DNA of 32,063 nt from Chitinophagaceae bacterium (GTDB lineage: Bacteria; Bacteroidota; Bacteroidia; Chitinophagales; Chitinophagaceae), in NCBI GenBank assembly GCA_947451985.1, contig CANGBQ010000008.1, positions 1-32,063 of the forward strand, given 5' to 3'. The position numbers and the translations under genes are program-made. Shown here piece after piece: positions 10,282 to 21,271 of the stretch. The notes under the pieces are model-generated. The model made no database searches, was not told where the DNA came from, and saw nothing but the letters and a program-made list of their open reading frames with translations. How positions within the stretch are numbered: position 1 is the stretch's first letter; each line of letters begins with the position of its first letter.

Positions 10282-13200
10282 TTAAGGCGCTAAAGAAATT
10301 CTGATCTGAACTCCCGCTCTGGTATTGGTGGTGGGTGAGCTAGAGGAAATGTACGGCTTCACTTTACGCTGGTCGAAATAGAGTTTGATGTTTACCCTGC
10401 TGTTCAGGAAATAATCGATGGTAGGACTAATAGTTACTTCTTTACTACCCCCTGTGGCAAAGTTGTTATCCTGATCCAATCTGCTGTTGGCAGTCACATT
10501 GTCTCGAATTCTAACATCCACCCTGAAATTGATTTCATTGTCTAACTTGGAAGAATTGTTCTTGCTCAAGAAAGAAGGCAATTTCAAGCCGCCCAGTAAT
10601 TTCAATCCTCTTTTTCTAAATCCAGCCCCAATGGTGTATTCTGTACTTCTTACTTCACTCAGCTGGAAATCATTCAAACTCAAACTCAGTTGTCTAGTTT
10701 TGGCAAATTCAAATTTCGCTTGAAGTTGGTTCACGAACATCATGTCCAATCCAATGAGTGGTGAGAATTGCTCTTGCATCGTTACATTGGGCACCAAGAA
10801 ATAGGGTATATAGTTTTTAGAAATGGTGTCGTAAAAAGAGGGATAGCCATATTTGGATATATCCTGATATAATAAGGCAGAAGTAAATCCATTCATACTC
10901 AGATTGCCTGAATAACCATGAGACACCGTGAAGCTAGTGAATAGCTTATCCAAAGGCTTAACCCTACTCAGGCCATTGTAATCGATTTTCCAATTGGGCT
11001 TGGGTATAATGGCCCTAAAAGGATTGGAGCGAATATTCGGATTGTTTTGCCTAATCAATCCCACGGAATTGGGGTCCTGTCCAGTGTAAGCTGCAATAAA
11101 AGAAGGAATCAACACATCCACCGCATATTTACCATACCCATAATAGTACCCATCCGAGCCAACAGGCTGTCCTGCACTATAAGGATTGAGATTGCCCAAT
11201 CTTTGTGACAATATCAACCGGTTGCTCTCAAAGGTTTTGAATGTTTCGGAAACCCTATTGGGATCAAATTTTCCAAACAGTGTCTTGTAAGCAATATAAG
11301 AAACATCAAATCCGCCACCTGCGTATGGATTCAAGTGCTGAAAACTTGGATTCTGACCGTTCAAACTGGTGTCAATGTATCGGAAAGTTTCACTGTAATT
11401 CTTGGTAAACGTTTTGCTGATGTTGATGGATATGTTCAAATCTCGCACCGGCTCTAATTGCGCCGTAAAAGTCAAACGCTGATCGAAGTTTTGTTGGAAC
11501 AGTGCATTGAAGTTGCTGTCTCTGGTAATCAATCCTGCTGCAGCTTTTGTATTGAGCCAGTTAGTATCTGGCTGACGGCCCATGACAAAATCCCAGCCCG
11601 GCGCCATGCTTTTGAAATTCTGTCCAAAAAAGCCAGTACTATCGGTGTATCCAGGCAATCGAGTACTTGCTACTTCTGCAATAGCAAGATTTACTTGCTT
11701 GACGCTTGTCAATAGTTTTCCAATCACCTTCCATCCATTGCTTACATAAGGGACAGCAGAGCGATCTATTCGCTTTTTGGTTACTTCAATTCTTTTGCCC
11801 GACTTGGTGGTAATGGAATCTTTCACTTTTGTAATGCGATTGCGCCATCTATCCTGATCCTCTTTGTTAGAAGGCTGGTCCAGCTGACGAATCCATTTTG
11901 ATTTTTGATACAGTCGATTGAAATCCATTTGTACTGTCGCTTCTTTCTGCTGACCATTCTCCAGGAAATTACCCAAATTAACAGCCAATCTCGAAGCGCC
12001 TATCCAACGGTAAGTTGCCTGGTATCGCACATTCATGGTTGTCCAATCCAAGAGGGGCAATTTGGTGGTGGGCAAGGTATAAGACAGATTGGCTGTTTGA
12101 TTAAAAATAGTATTGCGACCCCCTTTCAAAAGATTTCTCCAAACAGTATCTCTTTTTTCTTTGGAATCAAGCCTTCCAGCTGGCTCGTCGATTCTTGAAT
12201 TGTTGGTGGCAGTATAATCAAAGTTGATAGATCGAGTAAAATTCCATCTGACTATATAGTCCCTTTGCATCGTGAAATACTTGTCATAGGTTTCTGGTAT
12301 AGCATATTTAGACACCCCGACACTTCTTGGACGAACAGCTCCAAACTGACGATTGACATCGGCACGGAAACTCAGCTGCGCGGGCAGGTAGCCAACATTA
12401 AAATCTTTGATAAAAGCAACCCATTTTGTTTTGGAATGCTTAAACATGTTTTTAAAGGGTTCCAAATATTTGGGTTTGGGAGCAAAATTATATCCAATGG
12501 CTGCACGGTGACGGGTTACTTCATTGTTTTCAATGAGCGGGTTATGGGTAGTGGTGTTGATGTAAGAATAGCTGAGATCAATATTTTCTACATCATAAAT
12601 TTTGGGGGCCTTTCCGTTGGTTTTATTTTTTCGAACATTGGTAAAGTTGAGCGTTTTGACAGCGGTAAAATCGATGGCGTTGTTGCGGATGGAATCTCGC
12701 TGAGCAGTCGGTGCCGAACGCAATTTGTCTTTCAATTTTATATCCATATCATATGGATCGTATTCTGGCGTACTAGTGGATTGAGAATAACTAGCATAAA
12801 CCGGAATACTCATGCCTGCTTTTTTAGGCAACAACTTGCCCAATTCCAGGCTACTGGCTATATCAAATTGCAGGAAATCTTCTCTGTATCTTTCTGTGAT
12901 GCGCTGCTCCAGCGTTCCAAAACCTTTGGAATGCATGTTGGCAGAAACCGATACGGTTCCTAAGTCGGCCAAATTCACATCCACCCTGCCCAATGCAGCC
13001 CAGCCGCCCTGTTCATTCATCGAAGACAAACGAAGTTCATTGACCCATATCTGTCCACACGCAGTAGGTGTTTTGGTATTCTCCACCCCAATTAAAATAC
13101 CCCTGATTTCCCCTAAATTCGGATTTCCCATTACCGAATATTCTTGTCCGTTAGCTTGCAATATTTTATATAATTGTGAAAGAGAGGCATTCGATAAATT

Positions 13201-16200
13201 TCTTTCCTGCTTCAATTGGGTAAGGGCTTGCAAATCAAGATCCAATGAATTGTTGGGATTCCACAAGGAGTCATTGTAAGCATCTGTATCCGGATTCAGG
13301 CTGAGGGTTAAAGGAGTAAAGACAAGCGGAATCCTTACTTCATAGTAGTTGCTCACGAAGTCTGTACCCATTCTAATTACTGCAGTCAGGTCTTTGTCTT
13401 GTGATAAATTGGCTTCCGTTTGTTCTGCATGCACATACATGGAAAGCTTTCTAAACTGACGAAGGTCTCTATTGGCAAAAGTTTGGAATACCGCCTTGGC
13501 ATCTCCTTTTCGCAAGTCACAAAAATTCAGACTCATTGCTTGTTCATTCTGTAACAAATTGACACCATTGTTACTCAAGGTTTGAACTCGTTGAATCTCT
13601 TTGGGCGTTCGATAAGGCAATGGCGTACGCTTGTCATTTTCTTCAATATTGACCGCGCCCACATTAAATGAAGCATTCGAGGCAGGTGCATACAGACCGG
13701 TAGAATCTACCCTATATTGAAATTTACGCCAAACGTTTCGGGTCAACTGCAAAGCGCCGAATCGCATCACCACACTGTCTTCAAAACCAGTGAGGAACAT
13801 GCGCATGAATCGAATAGATTTAAAGTCGGGAATCTTACCCACTCTGTTATTGTAGCTGCCAATCGGTATTCTGAATTGATACCATGTTTCTGTTCGGGTG
13901 GTTCCATTCACTAGATTTACCGTCACTTCTTTTTTGTCAACAATGAAATTGTTTCCGATGGTCATTTCCGGTGCATCTTTGGGCTTGATGTCTACCACGT
14001 ATTGAAAATATTCCTCTGTTTCATTGAGGGTATTGTCTTTATTCAAATCTTCTGCATCCGGATACATCGTGGCAGCGGTAGAGTAAACACCTCCGTTTGA
14101 AATAGGGGAATTTCCTTCGGGACTGTTGTAATGCTTATACCTTGCTAAAATTCCGTCGGTACTGGTAAACGATGCGTCTCTATAGTTTTTATAATCATCG
14201 CTGGAGGGATCCAACAACGCATTTTTATAAATAGAAGAGTTGGAACCAAAATTGTTTGCCAATGCATTCAAGAACTGGGCACGCTGACTGACTTCTGCTG
14301 TATCATTCAACCCATCAAAACCTACATCCTGATAAGAACGATCGGTTGGAATGTTGCTGAAAGCATTGGTTACCTGAATGGGGTTTCTGGGAACCTGTCC
14401 CCAATTGGTAACATCAATAGGTGAAGGCGCATTGGGTGTACTCAATCCATTTTCATAAAATCTCCTGCCATCTTTCAATACGTCCTCGGAAACATTACCC
14501 AGATTGAAATAAAGTTTACCTCCTGAAGAGGCACTGTATTGAGACAAAATAAAAGGATCTTGCACCCAGCATTCAATGAACTCGATGTTGCTGGTTTCAA
14601 AATCAGACTGATCAATGCTGCGCATCAAGCCGCCAAATTTTGCTGACGGATTCAACAGCTTGCCATTGGCATCTACTTTGGCTGTGTTGTCTTCATAGTT
14701 GTAGGGACCTTTTTCTGTCGGATAATATGCCAAATCGAAAGTCACGAGTTGGCTTTCTCCAAAACCGGTAGTGCGTTGAGGGAAAATTTCTTTTTGATAC
14801 ACTTGCCTAACCCTTGGATCACTCAACTCGTTCCGATCTTTAATGGGATTGTTGGCAGCATCGATTTGCTGAAGCGTCTGTTCAATTTGATACCAAGCAA
14901 TTTTAGCCCTGCTCTTTCCATAATCTAGATTGTCGTTGGCAGTAGCTTCCGGAAATAATATGTTTCCATTATTGTCTGTAGCTCCTACAGGAGTAGAAGC
15001 GAGTGCCCAGCTGATCAGCGGAAAGCGCAAATCTATCCCTGACTTGCTTCCTTCAAAATCATCAATATATACCAAGCCATTGCTACCTTTTCCAATTTGA
15101 GGCGCATGTCCGGGTTTAAGAATCGCTCCTTCTGCATACGCATTGATGGTAGATGGCGCAGTCGTACTGTAAAAAGGCAACTTGTCCAGGAACTTGGTCA
15201 ACCTGGGCATTTCTTTTCGATAGTTTACATCGAGCCCATACATGGCATTTCGAATGGGTTCTTCGTTATAATTGACTTTAGTAAAAAACGGACGTTCACC
15301 CAATCGAACCAGACTTCCGCCAAAAGAAAGCTGTTCTTTGGCAGTAGTTTTGGCAAGATAATCCAACCGAAGACCCAAGTAATTTCTTTGTTGCAAACCA
15401 AAGCTTGCATTGTTTTCAAAATTCACCTGCACAGGCAATCCTGCATTTAGAATGGCCTGGTTGGTCATTTTGATAGTGCCCAAATCATAGTTGATATCAT
15501 AATCTACCCCTTCTTGCAAGGTTCTGCCTCCGGCGGTAACAATCACCGATCCCTTTGGAATATTGTATCCTATGCTGATGTCAGAAGATCCGGACGTCTT
15601 GGCTGTTCCTTTTAATATAAAACGATTGAGATTAGGATATTGCTGTGCAACCGCCTTGATTGAATCATACAAAGCATAATATAGTGTATCCTTCGCCGTT
15701 ACTGGCGGGCTGGCATACATTTTATTAGCGAGGTCTCTTCCAAATGGTTCCAGCACTGGAAAAACTACCCGGCTATATTGAGATACCACTGTAAAGCCTT
15801 CTACAAAATCAAATACCCCATCCGGTTGCGGATCCAACTGGCTGTTGAGTCGATCGAGATTGATCATAGAAATAATCGGCGATCCTAAATTTTGATCACC
15901 ATACGGAAAATAGCGCTTCGCTCCCAATCCTGGCTCTTGGTACAACACATCCAATTTGAAATCGGCAGGAGACAATGTGCCATACCCAATGGTATAGACA
16001 TTTTTCATCATCAACCCCCAAATAGGAAGCGTGGGCCTCTGTGAAGTTGCTTTCAATAATTTCAAGAACAATACTTTTTGCGTAGCAGAGCTACTGTCAG
16101 GCGGTACGTCCTGGGAAAATTCACCTACTTGATAGATTCTTCCATTATATGAATATTGATAAGCCACGCCCAACACTTCATCTGGCTGAAGGGGTTGAGA

Positions 16201-17556
16201 CAAAGAAAGCATACCCAATTGACGATTGTAAGCATATTGAGTAGAATCCAATTTGCGTGCAAATGTTTTTTCAAAATCCTGCACCGGACTTAATCCTAAA
16301 TTGAGCAAGTTGTTAAATACCTGTGCCGGGTTGCGAGAACCAGTTTGATTGATGATTTTAGAAAGTAAATCGTTGGTAGCGTTCGAAGGAACTACCTGTC
16401 CGGTCAATACATTTACAATAGGTGACGAAAGGTAGGGATTCACTTCAGCTAAGTCTGCTAACCCTACCACATCTCTTGTGTCAATGGTGGCGCCCGTTTT
16501 ATTGGTTACCCATACTTCCATGCGCAAAATTTGTACAGGCGCTGTGATAGCCGGCAGATTGGACATTACTTTGTTGTAATTATCCTTGAAATATTGTGCT
16601 ACCAAAAAGTGCCGGTTCTCCTCGTACTCATCTGCTTTGATTTCAAAAGGCGTGGAAGCTGTACCACCTTGCAGGTTGACACTTTGCCGTTGAGACTTTT
16701 GATTGGCTAATACTCCCGATATGTACAGCTTACCGAATTGAAGCTGTGTTTTGACACCGAACAACTGTTGGGCACCGGGAATCAATGTTCCTCTTGCAGG
16801 GAAGGAAACATTTCCCGCTTCGAAACGTTTCAAAATCTCATCATCTTTTCCCGTGTAATCCAATTTTAGTTGATTGTCTAAATCAAAATTGGCCAATGTG
16901 TTGTAGTTGATGGGAAACTTAAGTTTATCCCCAATATTCGCATTTACATTCAACTGCGCATTCATTTGAAAATCCAGTCCGCCGTTTTTTCTGGCTCTTT
17001 CAGGCAAGGTAGGATTATCAATTTTTTGTCCCTGATAACCGGCAGCAATATCAACATTTCCTTGGGGTACAATCTCTATTTTACCATTGCCAAAGAGACG
17101 ATTGAAAAGATTGTCAGTCAACGAAAGTTTTGGTTTGCTGAATTTACCTCTGTTTAAAATACTGGTGGTGTTCGCGCGCTTTTGAAAATATTCGATTTCG
17201 GCTTGACGATTCACCAATTGCCAGTACTCGTCAAATGAATAAGTAGTAGGTGTTTTATAATACTTGTTGCCCACTTTTTCGTATACCACATATTTGTGCA
17301 AGGCATAATCATACACCACAGAGTCTTTGAGGGAGGAGGGCTGGAAAGCATCAAATGCATTGGAGGACGCACCTGACAAACGATCGCCCCTGTTATCAGT
17401 AAGGGGATAATGCAGGCTGGGATTGATAATGGTATCTGGCTTCGTTGAAGGTGTAGAAGCAGACGCAACGCTCCGACCCAGACCCATGAGCAAAATAAAC
17501 AGTAAAAGACCCGACCGCCTCCTTAGAAGGATCGCAAAATTTTTGGTAAGCAACAT
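10282..17556 (-). CDS. sprA: Cell surface protein SprA, T9SS outer-membrane translocon
   Basis: 2424-aa protein with signal peptide and SprA-type regions (TPTTYSFDEYWQLVNRQAEIEYFQKR; KPKLSLTDNLFNRLFGNGKIEIVPQGNVDIAAGYQGQ; very long beta-rich sequence). Confidence 0.95.
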   Translation of the reverse strand: MLLTKNFAILLRRRSGLLLFILLMGLGRSVASASTPSTKPDTIINPSLHYPLTDNRGDRLSGASSNAFDAFQPSSLKDSVVYDYALHKYVVYEKVGNKYYKTPTTYSFDEYWQLVNRQAEIEYFQKRANTTSILNRGKFSKPKLSLTDNLFNRLFGNGKIEIVPQGNVDIAAGYQGQKIDNPTLPERARKNGGLDFQMNAQLNVNANIGDKLKFPINYNTLANFDLDNQLKLDYTGKDDEILKRFEAGNVSFPARGTLIPGAQQLFGVKTQLQFGKLYISGVLANQKSQRQSVNLQGGTASTPFEIKADEYEENRHFLVAQYFKDNYNKVMSNLPAITAPVQILRMEVWVTNKTGATIDTRDVVGLADLAEVNPYLSSPIVNVLTGQVVPSNATNDLLSKIINQTGSRNPAQVFNNLLNLGLSPVQDFEKTFARKLDSTQYAYNRQLGMLSLSQPLQPDEVLGVAYQYSYNGRIYQVGEFSQDVPPDSSSATQKVLFLKLLKATSQRPTLPIWGLMMKNVYTIGYGTLSPADFKLDVLYQEPGLGAKRYFPYGDQNLGSPIISMINLDRLNSQLDPQPDGVFDFVEGFTVVSQYSRVVFPVLEPFGRDLANKMYASPPVTAKDTLYYALYDSIKAVAQQYPNLNRFILKGTAKTSGSSDISIGYNIPKGSVIVTAGGRTLQEGVDYDINYDLGTIKMTNQAILNAGLPVQVNFENNASFGLQQRNYLGLRLDYLAKTTAKEQLSFGGSLVRLGERPFFTKVNYNEEPIRNAMYGLDVNYRKEMPRLTKFLDKLPFYSTTAPSTINAYAEGAILKPGHAPQIGKGSNGLVYIDDFEGSKSGIDLRFPLISWALASTPVGATDNNGNILFPEATANDNLDYGKSRAKIAWYQIEQTLQQIDAANNPIKDRNELSDPRVRQVYQKEIFPQRTTGFGESQLVTFDLAYYPTEKGPYNYEDNTAKVDANGKLLNPSAKFGGLMRSIDQSDFETSNIEFIECWVQDPFILSQYSASSGGKLYFNLGNVSEDVLKDGRRFYENGLSTPNAPSPIDVTNWGQVPRNPIQVTNAFSNIPTDRSYQDVGFDGLNDTAEVSQRAQFLNALANNFGSNSSIYKNALLDPSSDDYKNYRDASFTSTDGILARYKHYNSPEGNSPISNGGVYSTAATMYPDAEDLNKDNTLNETEEYFQYVVDIKPKDAPEMTIGNNFIVDKKEVTVNLVNGTTRTETWYQFRIPIGSYNNRVGKIPDFKSIRFMRMFLTGFEDSVVMRFGALQLTRNVWRKFQYRVDSTGLYAPASNASFNVGAVNIEENDKRTPLPYRTPKEIQRVQTLSNNGVNLLQNEQAMSLNFCDLRKGDAKAVFQTFANRDLRQFRKLSMYVHAEQTEANLSQDKDLTAVIRMGTDFVSNYYEVRIPLVFTPLTLSLNPDTDAYNDSLWNPNNSLDLDLQALTQLKQERNLSNASLSQLYKILQANGQEYSVMGNPNLGEIRGILIGVENTKTPTACGQIWVNELRLSSMNEQGGWAALGRVDVNLADLGTVSVSANMHSKGFGTLEQRITERYREDFLQFDIASSLELGKLLPKKAGMSIPVYASYSQSTSTPEYDPYDMDIKLKDKLRSAPTAQRDSIRNNAIDFTAVKTLNFTNVRKNKTNGKAPKIYDVENIDLSYSYINTTTHNPLIENNEVTRHRAAIGYNFAPKPKYLEPFKNMFKHSKTKWVAFIKDFNVGYLPAQLSFRADVNRQFGAVRPRSVGVSKYAIPETYDKYFTMQRDYIVRWNFTRSINFDYTATNNSRIDEPAGRLDSKEKRDTVWRNLLKGGRNTIFNQTANLSYTLPTTKLPLLDWTTMNVRYQATYRWIGASRLAVNLGNFLENGQQKEATVQMDFNRLYQKSKWIRQLDQPSNKEDQDRWRNRITKVKDSITTKSGKRIEVTKKRIDRSAVPYVSNGWKVIGKLLTSVKQVNLAIAEVASTRLPGYTDSTGFFGQNFKSMAPGWDFVMGRQPDTNWLNTKAAAGLITRDSNFNALFQQNFDQRLTFTAQLEPVRDLNISINISKTFTKNYSETFRYIDTSLNGQNPSFQHLNPYAGGGFDVSYIAYKTLFGKFDPNRVSETFKTFESNRLILSQRLGNLNPYSAGQPVGSDGYYYGYGKYAVDVLIPSFIAAYTGQDPNSVGLIRQNNPNIRSNPFRAIIPKPNWKIDYNGLSRVKPLDKLFTSFTVSHGYSGNLSMNGFTSALLYQDISKYGYPSFYDTISKNYIPYFLVPNVTMQEQFSPLIGLDMMFVNQLQAKFEFAKTRQLSLSLNDFQLSEVRSTEYTIGAGFRKRGLKLLGGLKLPSFLSKNNSSKLDNEINFRVDVRIRDNVTANSRLDQDNNFATGGSKEVTISPTIDYFLNSRVNIKLYFDQRKVKPYISSSSPTTNTRAGVQIRISLAP

Positions 17557-17584
17557 TCGGCGAATTAATTAAAGTAGAATTTTC

Positions 17585-18169
17585 TCAAATGGCTTTTAAT
17601 GCTTTTTTTATTAAATCTTCTAAGATGGTTGTTTCAGGCTCTGAACGCATGACTTTCTGTATAGACTGTTCGGCCTGTGCCCTTGAAATGCCGAGTGCTG
17701 TCATTGCTATTAGTGCGTCTTGCTCTATTCTATTGGCCACTCCCAAAACGACGTTCTGGTTGCTGGTGTGTTTGCCGACTTTGTCTTTCAACTCAAGCAC
17801 CAATCTTTCGGCGGTTTTTTTCCCGATTCCCTTTACTCTTTCAATCAATTTCACGTCACCTTGCAAAATAGCTCTCTGGATTTCTTCTGGTTTCATGGAG
17901 GAAAGCATCATTCTGGCGGTGGCCGCTCCAATACCTGATACCCCAATCAACAACAAGAATATTTCTTTTTCTTCTTTATCAAAAAAACCAAACAATACAT
18001 GAGCATCTTCCTTGACCTGCAAATGGGTATACAATCTTCCTTCCTGCAATCCCTGTATGGCAGAATAAGTATGTAAGCTGATGTTCAAATCGTATCCTAC
18101 GCCGTTTACCTCTAAATAAACTTGCGCCGGACTTTTGTGTGTGAATTGACCCTGCAAATAAGCGTACAT
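17585..18169 (-). CDS. ruvA: Holliday junction branch migration protein RuvA
   Basis: MYAYLQGQFTHKSPAQVYLEVNGVGYDLNIS; LIGVSGIGAATARMMLSSM; VKGIGKKTAERLVLELKDK (HhH motifs). Confidence 0.96.
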   Translation of the reverse strand: MYAYLQGQFTHKSPAQVYLEVNGVGYDLNISLHTYSAIQGLQEGRLYTHLQVKEDAHVLFGFFDKEEKEIFLLLIGVSGIGAATARMMLSSMKPEEIQRAILQGDVKLIERVKGIGKKTAERLVLELKDKVGKHTSNQNVVLGVANRIEQDALIAMTALGISRAQAEQSIQKVMRSEPETTILEDLIKKALKAI

Positions 18170-18249
18170 ATAATCCTAATCTGACAATAGCGAAAATACG
18201 GATATTTTAGCAGCCTATACCCTAAAAGACGGATCAAGTTTTTTTACGT

Positions 18250-18257
18250 TAAATTTG
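18250..18257 (+). promoter_or_regulatory. Putative Bacteroidota -7 element TAAATTTG upstream of fabH
   Basis: Exact TAnnTTTG match 28 nt upstream of the fabH ATG; no clear -33 element. Confidence 0.45.
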
Positions 18258-18285
18258 CAATGAACGACATCTAAAATATTCTAAT

Positions 18286-19284
18286 ATGGAAAAAATCAAT
18301 GCCGCCATTACTGCTGTTGGAGGTTATGTACCAGAATTTCGCCTGACCAATCAGATTCTCGAAACAATGGTAGATACCAATGATGAATGGATCCGGACCC
18401 GTACTGGCGTGGAAGAAAGAAGAATATTAAAAGGAGAAGGATTGGGCACCAGTGATTTGGGTGTGGGTGCAGTGAATGATTTATTGGCCAAACGCGGGAT
18501 TTCACCTGACGAAATTGATTGTTTGATCTGCGCCACAGTGACCCCGGATATGTTATTCCCTGCTACTGCCAACATTATTTGTGACAAAGTAGGCATCAAA
18601 AATGCTTTCGGATTTGATATTGGAGCCGCCTGTTCGGGTTTTCTGTTTGCATTGACCACCGGTGCCAGCTTCATCGAAAGCGGTCGATATAAGAAAGTCA
18701 TTGTAGTGGGTGCAGATAAAATGAGCAGTATTGTGGATTATACTGACAGAGCCACCTGCATCATCTTTGGCGATGGTGCCGGCGCTGTGCTATTGGAAGC
18801 CACCACAGAAAAATTGGGCGTAATGGATAGCATTTTAAAAAGCGATGGTAGCGGAAGAAATCACCTGCACATGAAAGCGGGCGGATCTGTTAAGCCTGCA
18901 TCTTTAGAAACCATTGCAGCCAAAGAACATTATATCTATCAGGAAGGTCAAGTGGTTTTTAAGTTTGCGGTGAAAGGCATGGCTGACGTAAGTTATGATC
19001 TCATGCAAAGAAACAACCTGACCGCCGATGATATTGCTTGGTTGGTGCCTCACCAGGCAAACTTGCGGATTATTGATGCCACTGCCAACCGTATGGACTT
19101 ACCCAAAGAAAAGGTGATGATCAATATTCAAAAGTATGGCAACACCACTGCAGGTACCATTCCATTGTGTTTATGGGAATGGCAAAAGCAATTGAAAAAA
19201 GGTGATAACATTATCTTGGCTGCATTTGGAGGCGGTTTCACCTGGGGTGCTACCCTGGTGAAATGGGCATACGACAGCAAATAA
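18286..19284 (+). CDS. fabH: Beta-ketoacyl-ACP synthase III
   Basis: [17 protein letters not shown]; active-site [50 protein letters not shown]. Confidence 0.96.
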   Translation: MEKINAAITAVGGYVPEFRLTNQILETMVDTNDEWIRTRTGVEERRILKGEGLGTSDLGVGAVNDLLAKRGISPDEIDCLICATVTPDMLFPATANIICDKVGIKNAFGFDIGAACSGFLFALTTGASFIESGRYKKVIVVGADKMSSIVDYTDRATCIIFGDGAGAVLLEATTEKLGVMDSILKSDGSGRNHLHMKAGGSVKPASLETIAAKEHYIYQEGQVVFKFAVKGMADVSYDLMQRNNLTADDIAWLVPHQANLRIIDATANRMDLPKEKVMINIQKYGNTTAGTIPLCLWEWQKQLKKGDNIILAAFGGGFTWGATLVKWAYDSK

Positions 19285-19318
19285 TTAGACGTTTACATTG
19301 TTGATTAATATTTGGATT

Positions 19319-21271
19319 ATGAGAAGAGGATGGCTCTTTATTGTCCTGATGAGCTTTTGTATGGTGTCTCAGGCACAATTCAATCGGTATGTCATTGTTT
19401 TTAAAAACAAAGGAACCAGTCCTTATAGTTTATCCAATCCTTCTGCTTACTTGTCTGCAAGAGCCATCGACAGAAGAACGCGGTATCAAATTTCCATCGA
19501 CAGTGCAGATCTGCCCGTTACCCCTAGGTATATTGACAGCATCCGGCTGTCCGGCAATGTCAGCGTGTTGAATGTGTCTAAATGGCTCAACCAGGTTTCC
19601 ATTGAAACCACCGATGCGTTAGCCCTAGCCAAGATCAATGGTTTCTCCTTTGTGCAACAGACCCAACCGATCGCCGCCAAAACTTCTTTGTCACCTGTCA
19701 ATAAAACAATGAATCCGCCCAGCACTTCCATTGTTTCCGGCACAACTACAACCCAAGAAAACCTGAACAATGTTTTCAATTATGGCAAGTCAAATGGTCA
19801 AATCACCATTCACCAGGGTGAGTTTCTGCACAACCATGGATTCAGAGGCGAAGGCATGCAGATGGCTGTCTTGGATGGCGGGTTTTATCATTACAACACA
19901 CTTCCCACATTCGATAGCATCAACCTCAACCAACAAGTATTGGGCACCTGGGATTTTGTAGACAATGAATTGAGTGTATCAGAAGATGCCACTCACGGCA
20001 TGGCTTGCTTGAGCACCATCGCGGCTAATCTTCCCGGCGTTTTTGTAGGCAGCGCACCTAAAACTGCATTCTACTTGTACAGGACAGAAGATGTCAACAC
20101 AGAATATCCCATCGAAGAACACAATTTTGCTGTGGGAGCAGAAAGAGCCGATAGTCTGGGGGTTGATATTTGCTCTACCTCTTTGGGTTACACCACTTTC
20201 GATGATCCCGTTTTTGATTATTCCTACAATGACATGAACGGCCATACGACCATCAGCGCTAAGGCTGCAAACATGGCTGCCAGAAAAGGGATGCTCATGG
20301 TAATGGCAGCAGGAAACGAAGGCAACAATTCCTGGCATTTTATTGCTACACCTGCCGATGCAGACAGTGGCTTTGCAGTTGGAGCGGTAGACACGCTTGG
20401 GTTAGCGGCTTCCTTTAGTAGTTATGGCCCCAGCAGTGATGGAGACATCAAACCCAACGTAGCTTCTGTGGGAAGGTCTGCAGTGGTAGCCAATTCCGCC
20501 ACCGGCATGCCTACCTTTAGCAACGGCACTTCATTTGCATGTCCCAACATGGCTGGCATCACCACTTGTTTGTGGCAAGCTTTTCCCGAAGCCAACAATA
20601 TGGAAATCATATCTACGCTTCAACAAAGTGCAAACAATGTAGCTACACCGAATGATAGAATTGGCTTTGGTATTCCCAATGCAAAAAAAGCATTCGTAAT
20701 GCTCCAACAAAAATACCATACCCAATCTGCACAATTGAATCAATGCAAGGCAGTTTTGCAGTTCTCGGTAAAGACAGATCTCACCATGTCAATCGAGCTA
20801 GAGAGAAGACCGCTGTTTCAATCTAACTACACCACCATTGCTAGTCTGCAAAGCAACTTACCTTATGGCATGCATGATTTTAATTACACCGACGATTTGT
20901 CCAGTGCTACCGGAAGCGGTGTCCAGTATCGATTGAAAATGAATATTGATGCAGACACATCTTACTATCTGGATTCCACCACCCTATATCTGAACAGTTC
21001 GTGTCAACCCAATCCTTCACCTGATTCGCTGATTCAAATTGCACCCAATCCGGTAACTGACCATATGCAATTGAGTATTACAAACATAACATACAACCAC
21101 CTGCAAGTTCTGATTGTCAATGCTTCAGGACAGAAAGTGTTGACCCAAACATTCAATTATCAAGCAAATCCCTACAGTATCCCCCTGCAAGGTTGCAGCA
21201 AAGGCGTTTATTTTGTGACCATATTCTTGGACAACAAAAAAATGCTAACGAAAAAAATCACCAGGCTGTAA
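19319..21271 (+). CDS. S8 family serine peptidase with T9SS type A C-terminal sorting domain
   Basis: Catalytic motifs MAVLDGGF (Asp), THGMACLS (His), AAGNEGNN (Asn), NGTSFACPNMAGI (Ser); C-terminal IAPNPVTDHMQLSI...VLIVNASGQKVL...GVYFVTIFLDNKKMLTKKITRL. ATG at 19319 preferred over the TTG at 19298. Confidence 0.93.
   Translation: MRRGWLFIVLMSFCMVSQAQFNRYVIVFKNKGTSPYSLSNPSAYLSARAIDRRTRYQISIDSADLPVTPRYIDSIRLSGNVSVLNVSKWLNQVSIETTDALALAKINGFSFVQQTQPIAAKTSLSPVNKTMNPPSTSIVSGTTTTQENLNNVFNYGKSNGQITIHQGEFLHNHGFRGEGMQMAVLDGGFYHYNTLPTFDSINLNQQVLGTWDFVDNELSVSEDATHGMACLSTIAANLPGVFVGSAPKTAFYLYRTEDVNTEYPIEEHNFAVGAERADSLGVDICSTSLGYTTFDDPVFDYSYNDMNGHTTISAKAANMAARKGMLMVMAAGNEGNNSWHFIATPADADSGFAVGAVDTLGLAASFSSYGPSSDGDIKPNVASVGRSAVVANSATGMPTFSNGTSFACPNMAGITTCLWQAFPEANNMEIISTLQQSANNVATPNDRIGFGIPNAKKAFVMLQQKYHTQSAQLNQCKAVLQFSVKTDLTMSIELERRPLFQSNYTTIASLQSNLPYGMHDFNYTDDLSSATGSGVQYRLKMNIDADTSYYLDSTTLYLNSSCQPNPSPDSLIQIAPNPVTDHMQLSITNITYNHLQVLIVNASGQKVLTQTFNYQANPYSIPLQGCSKGVYFVTIFLDNKKMLTKKITRL

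Noticed and set aside
12265-12963. 232-aa plus-strand ORF and other plus-strand ORFs inside 10282-17556
   Set aside because: Antisense to sprA, whose protein is strongly supported; no family features in the antisense translations.
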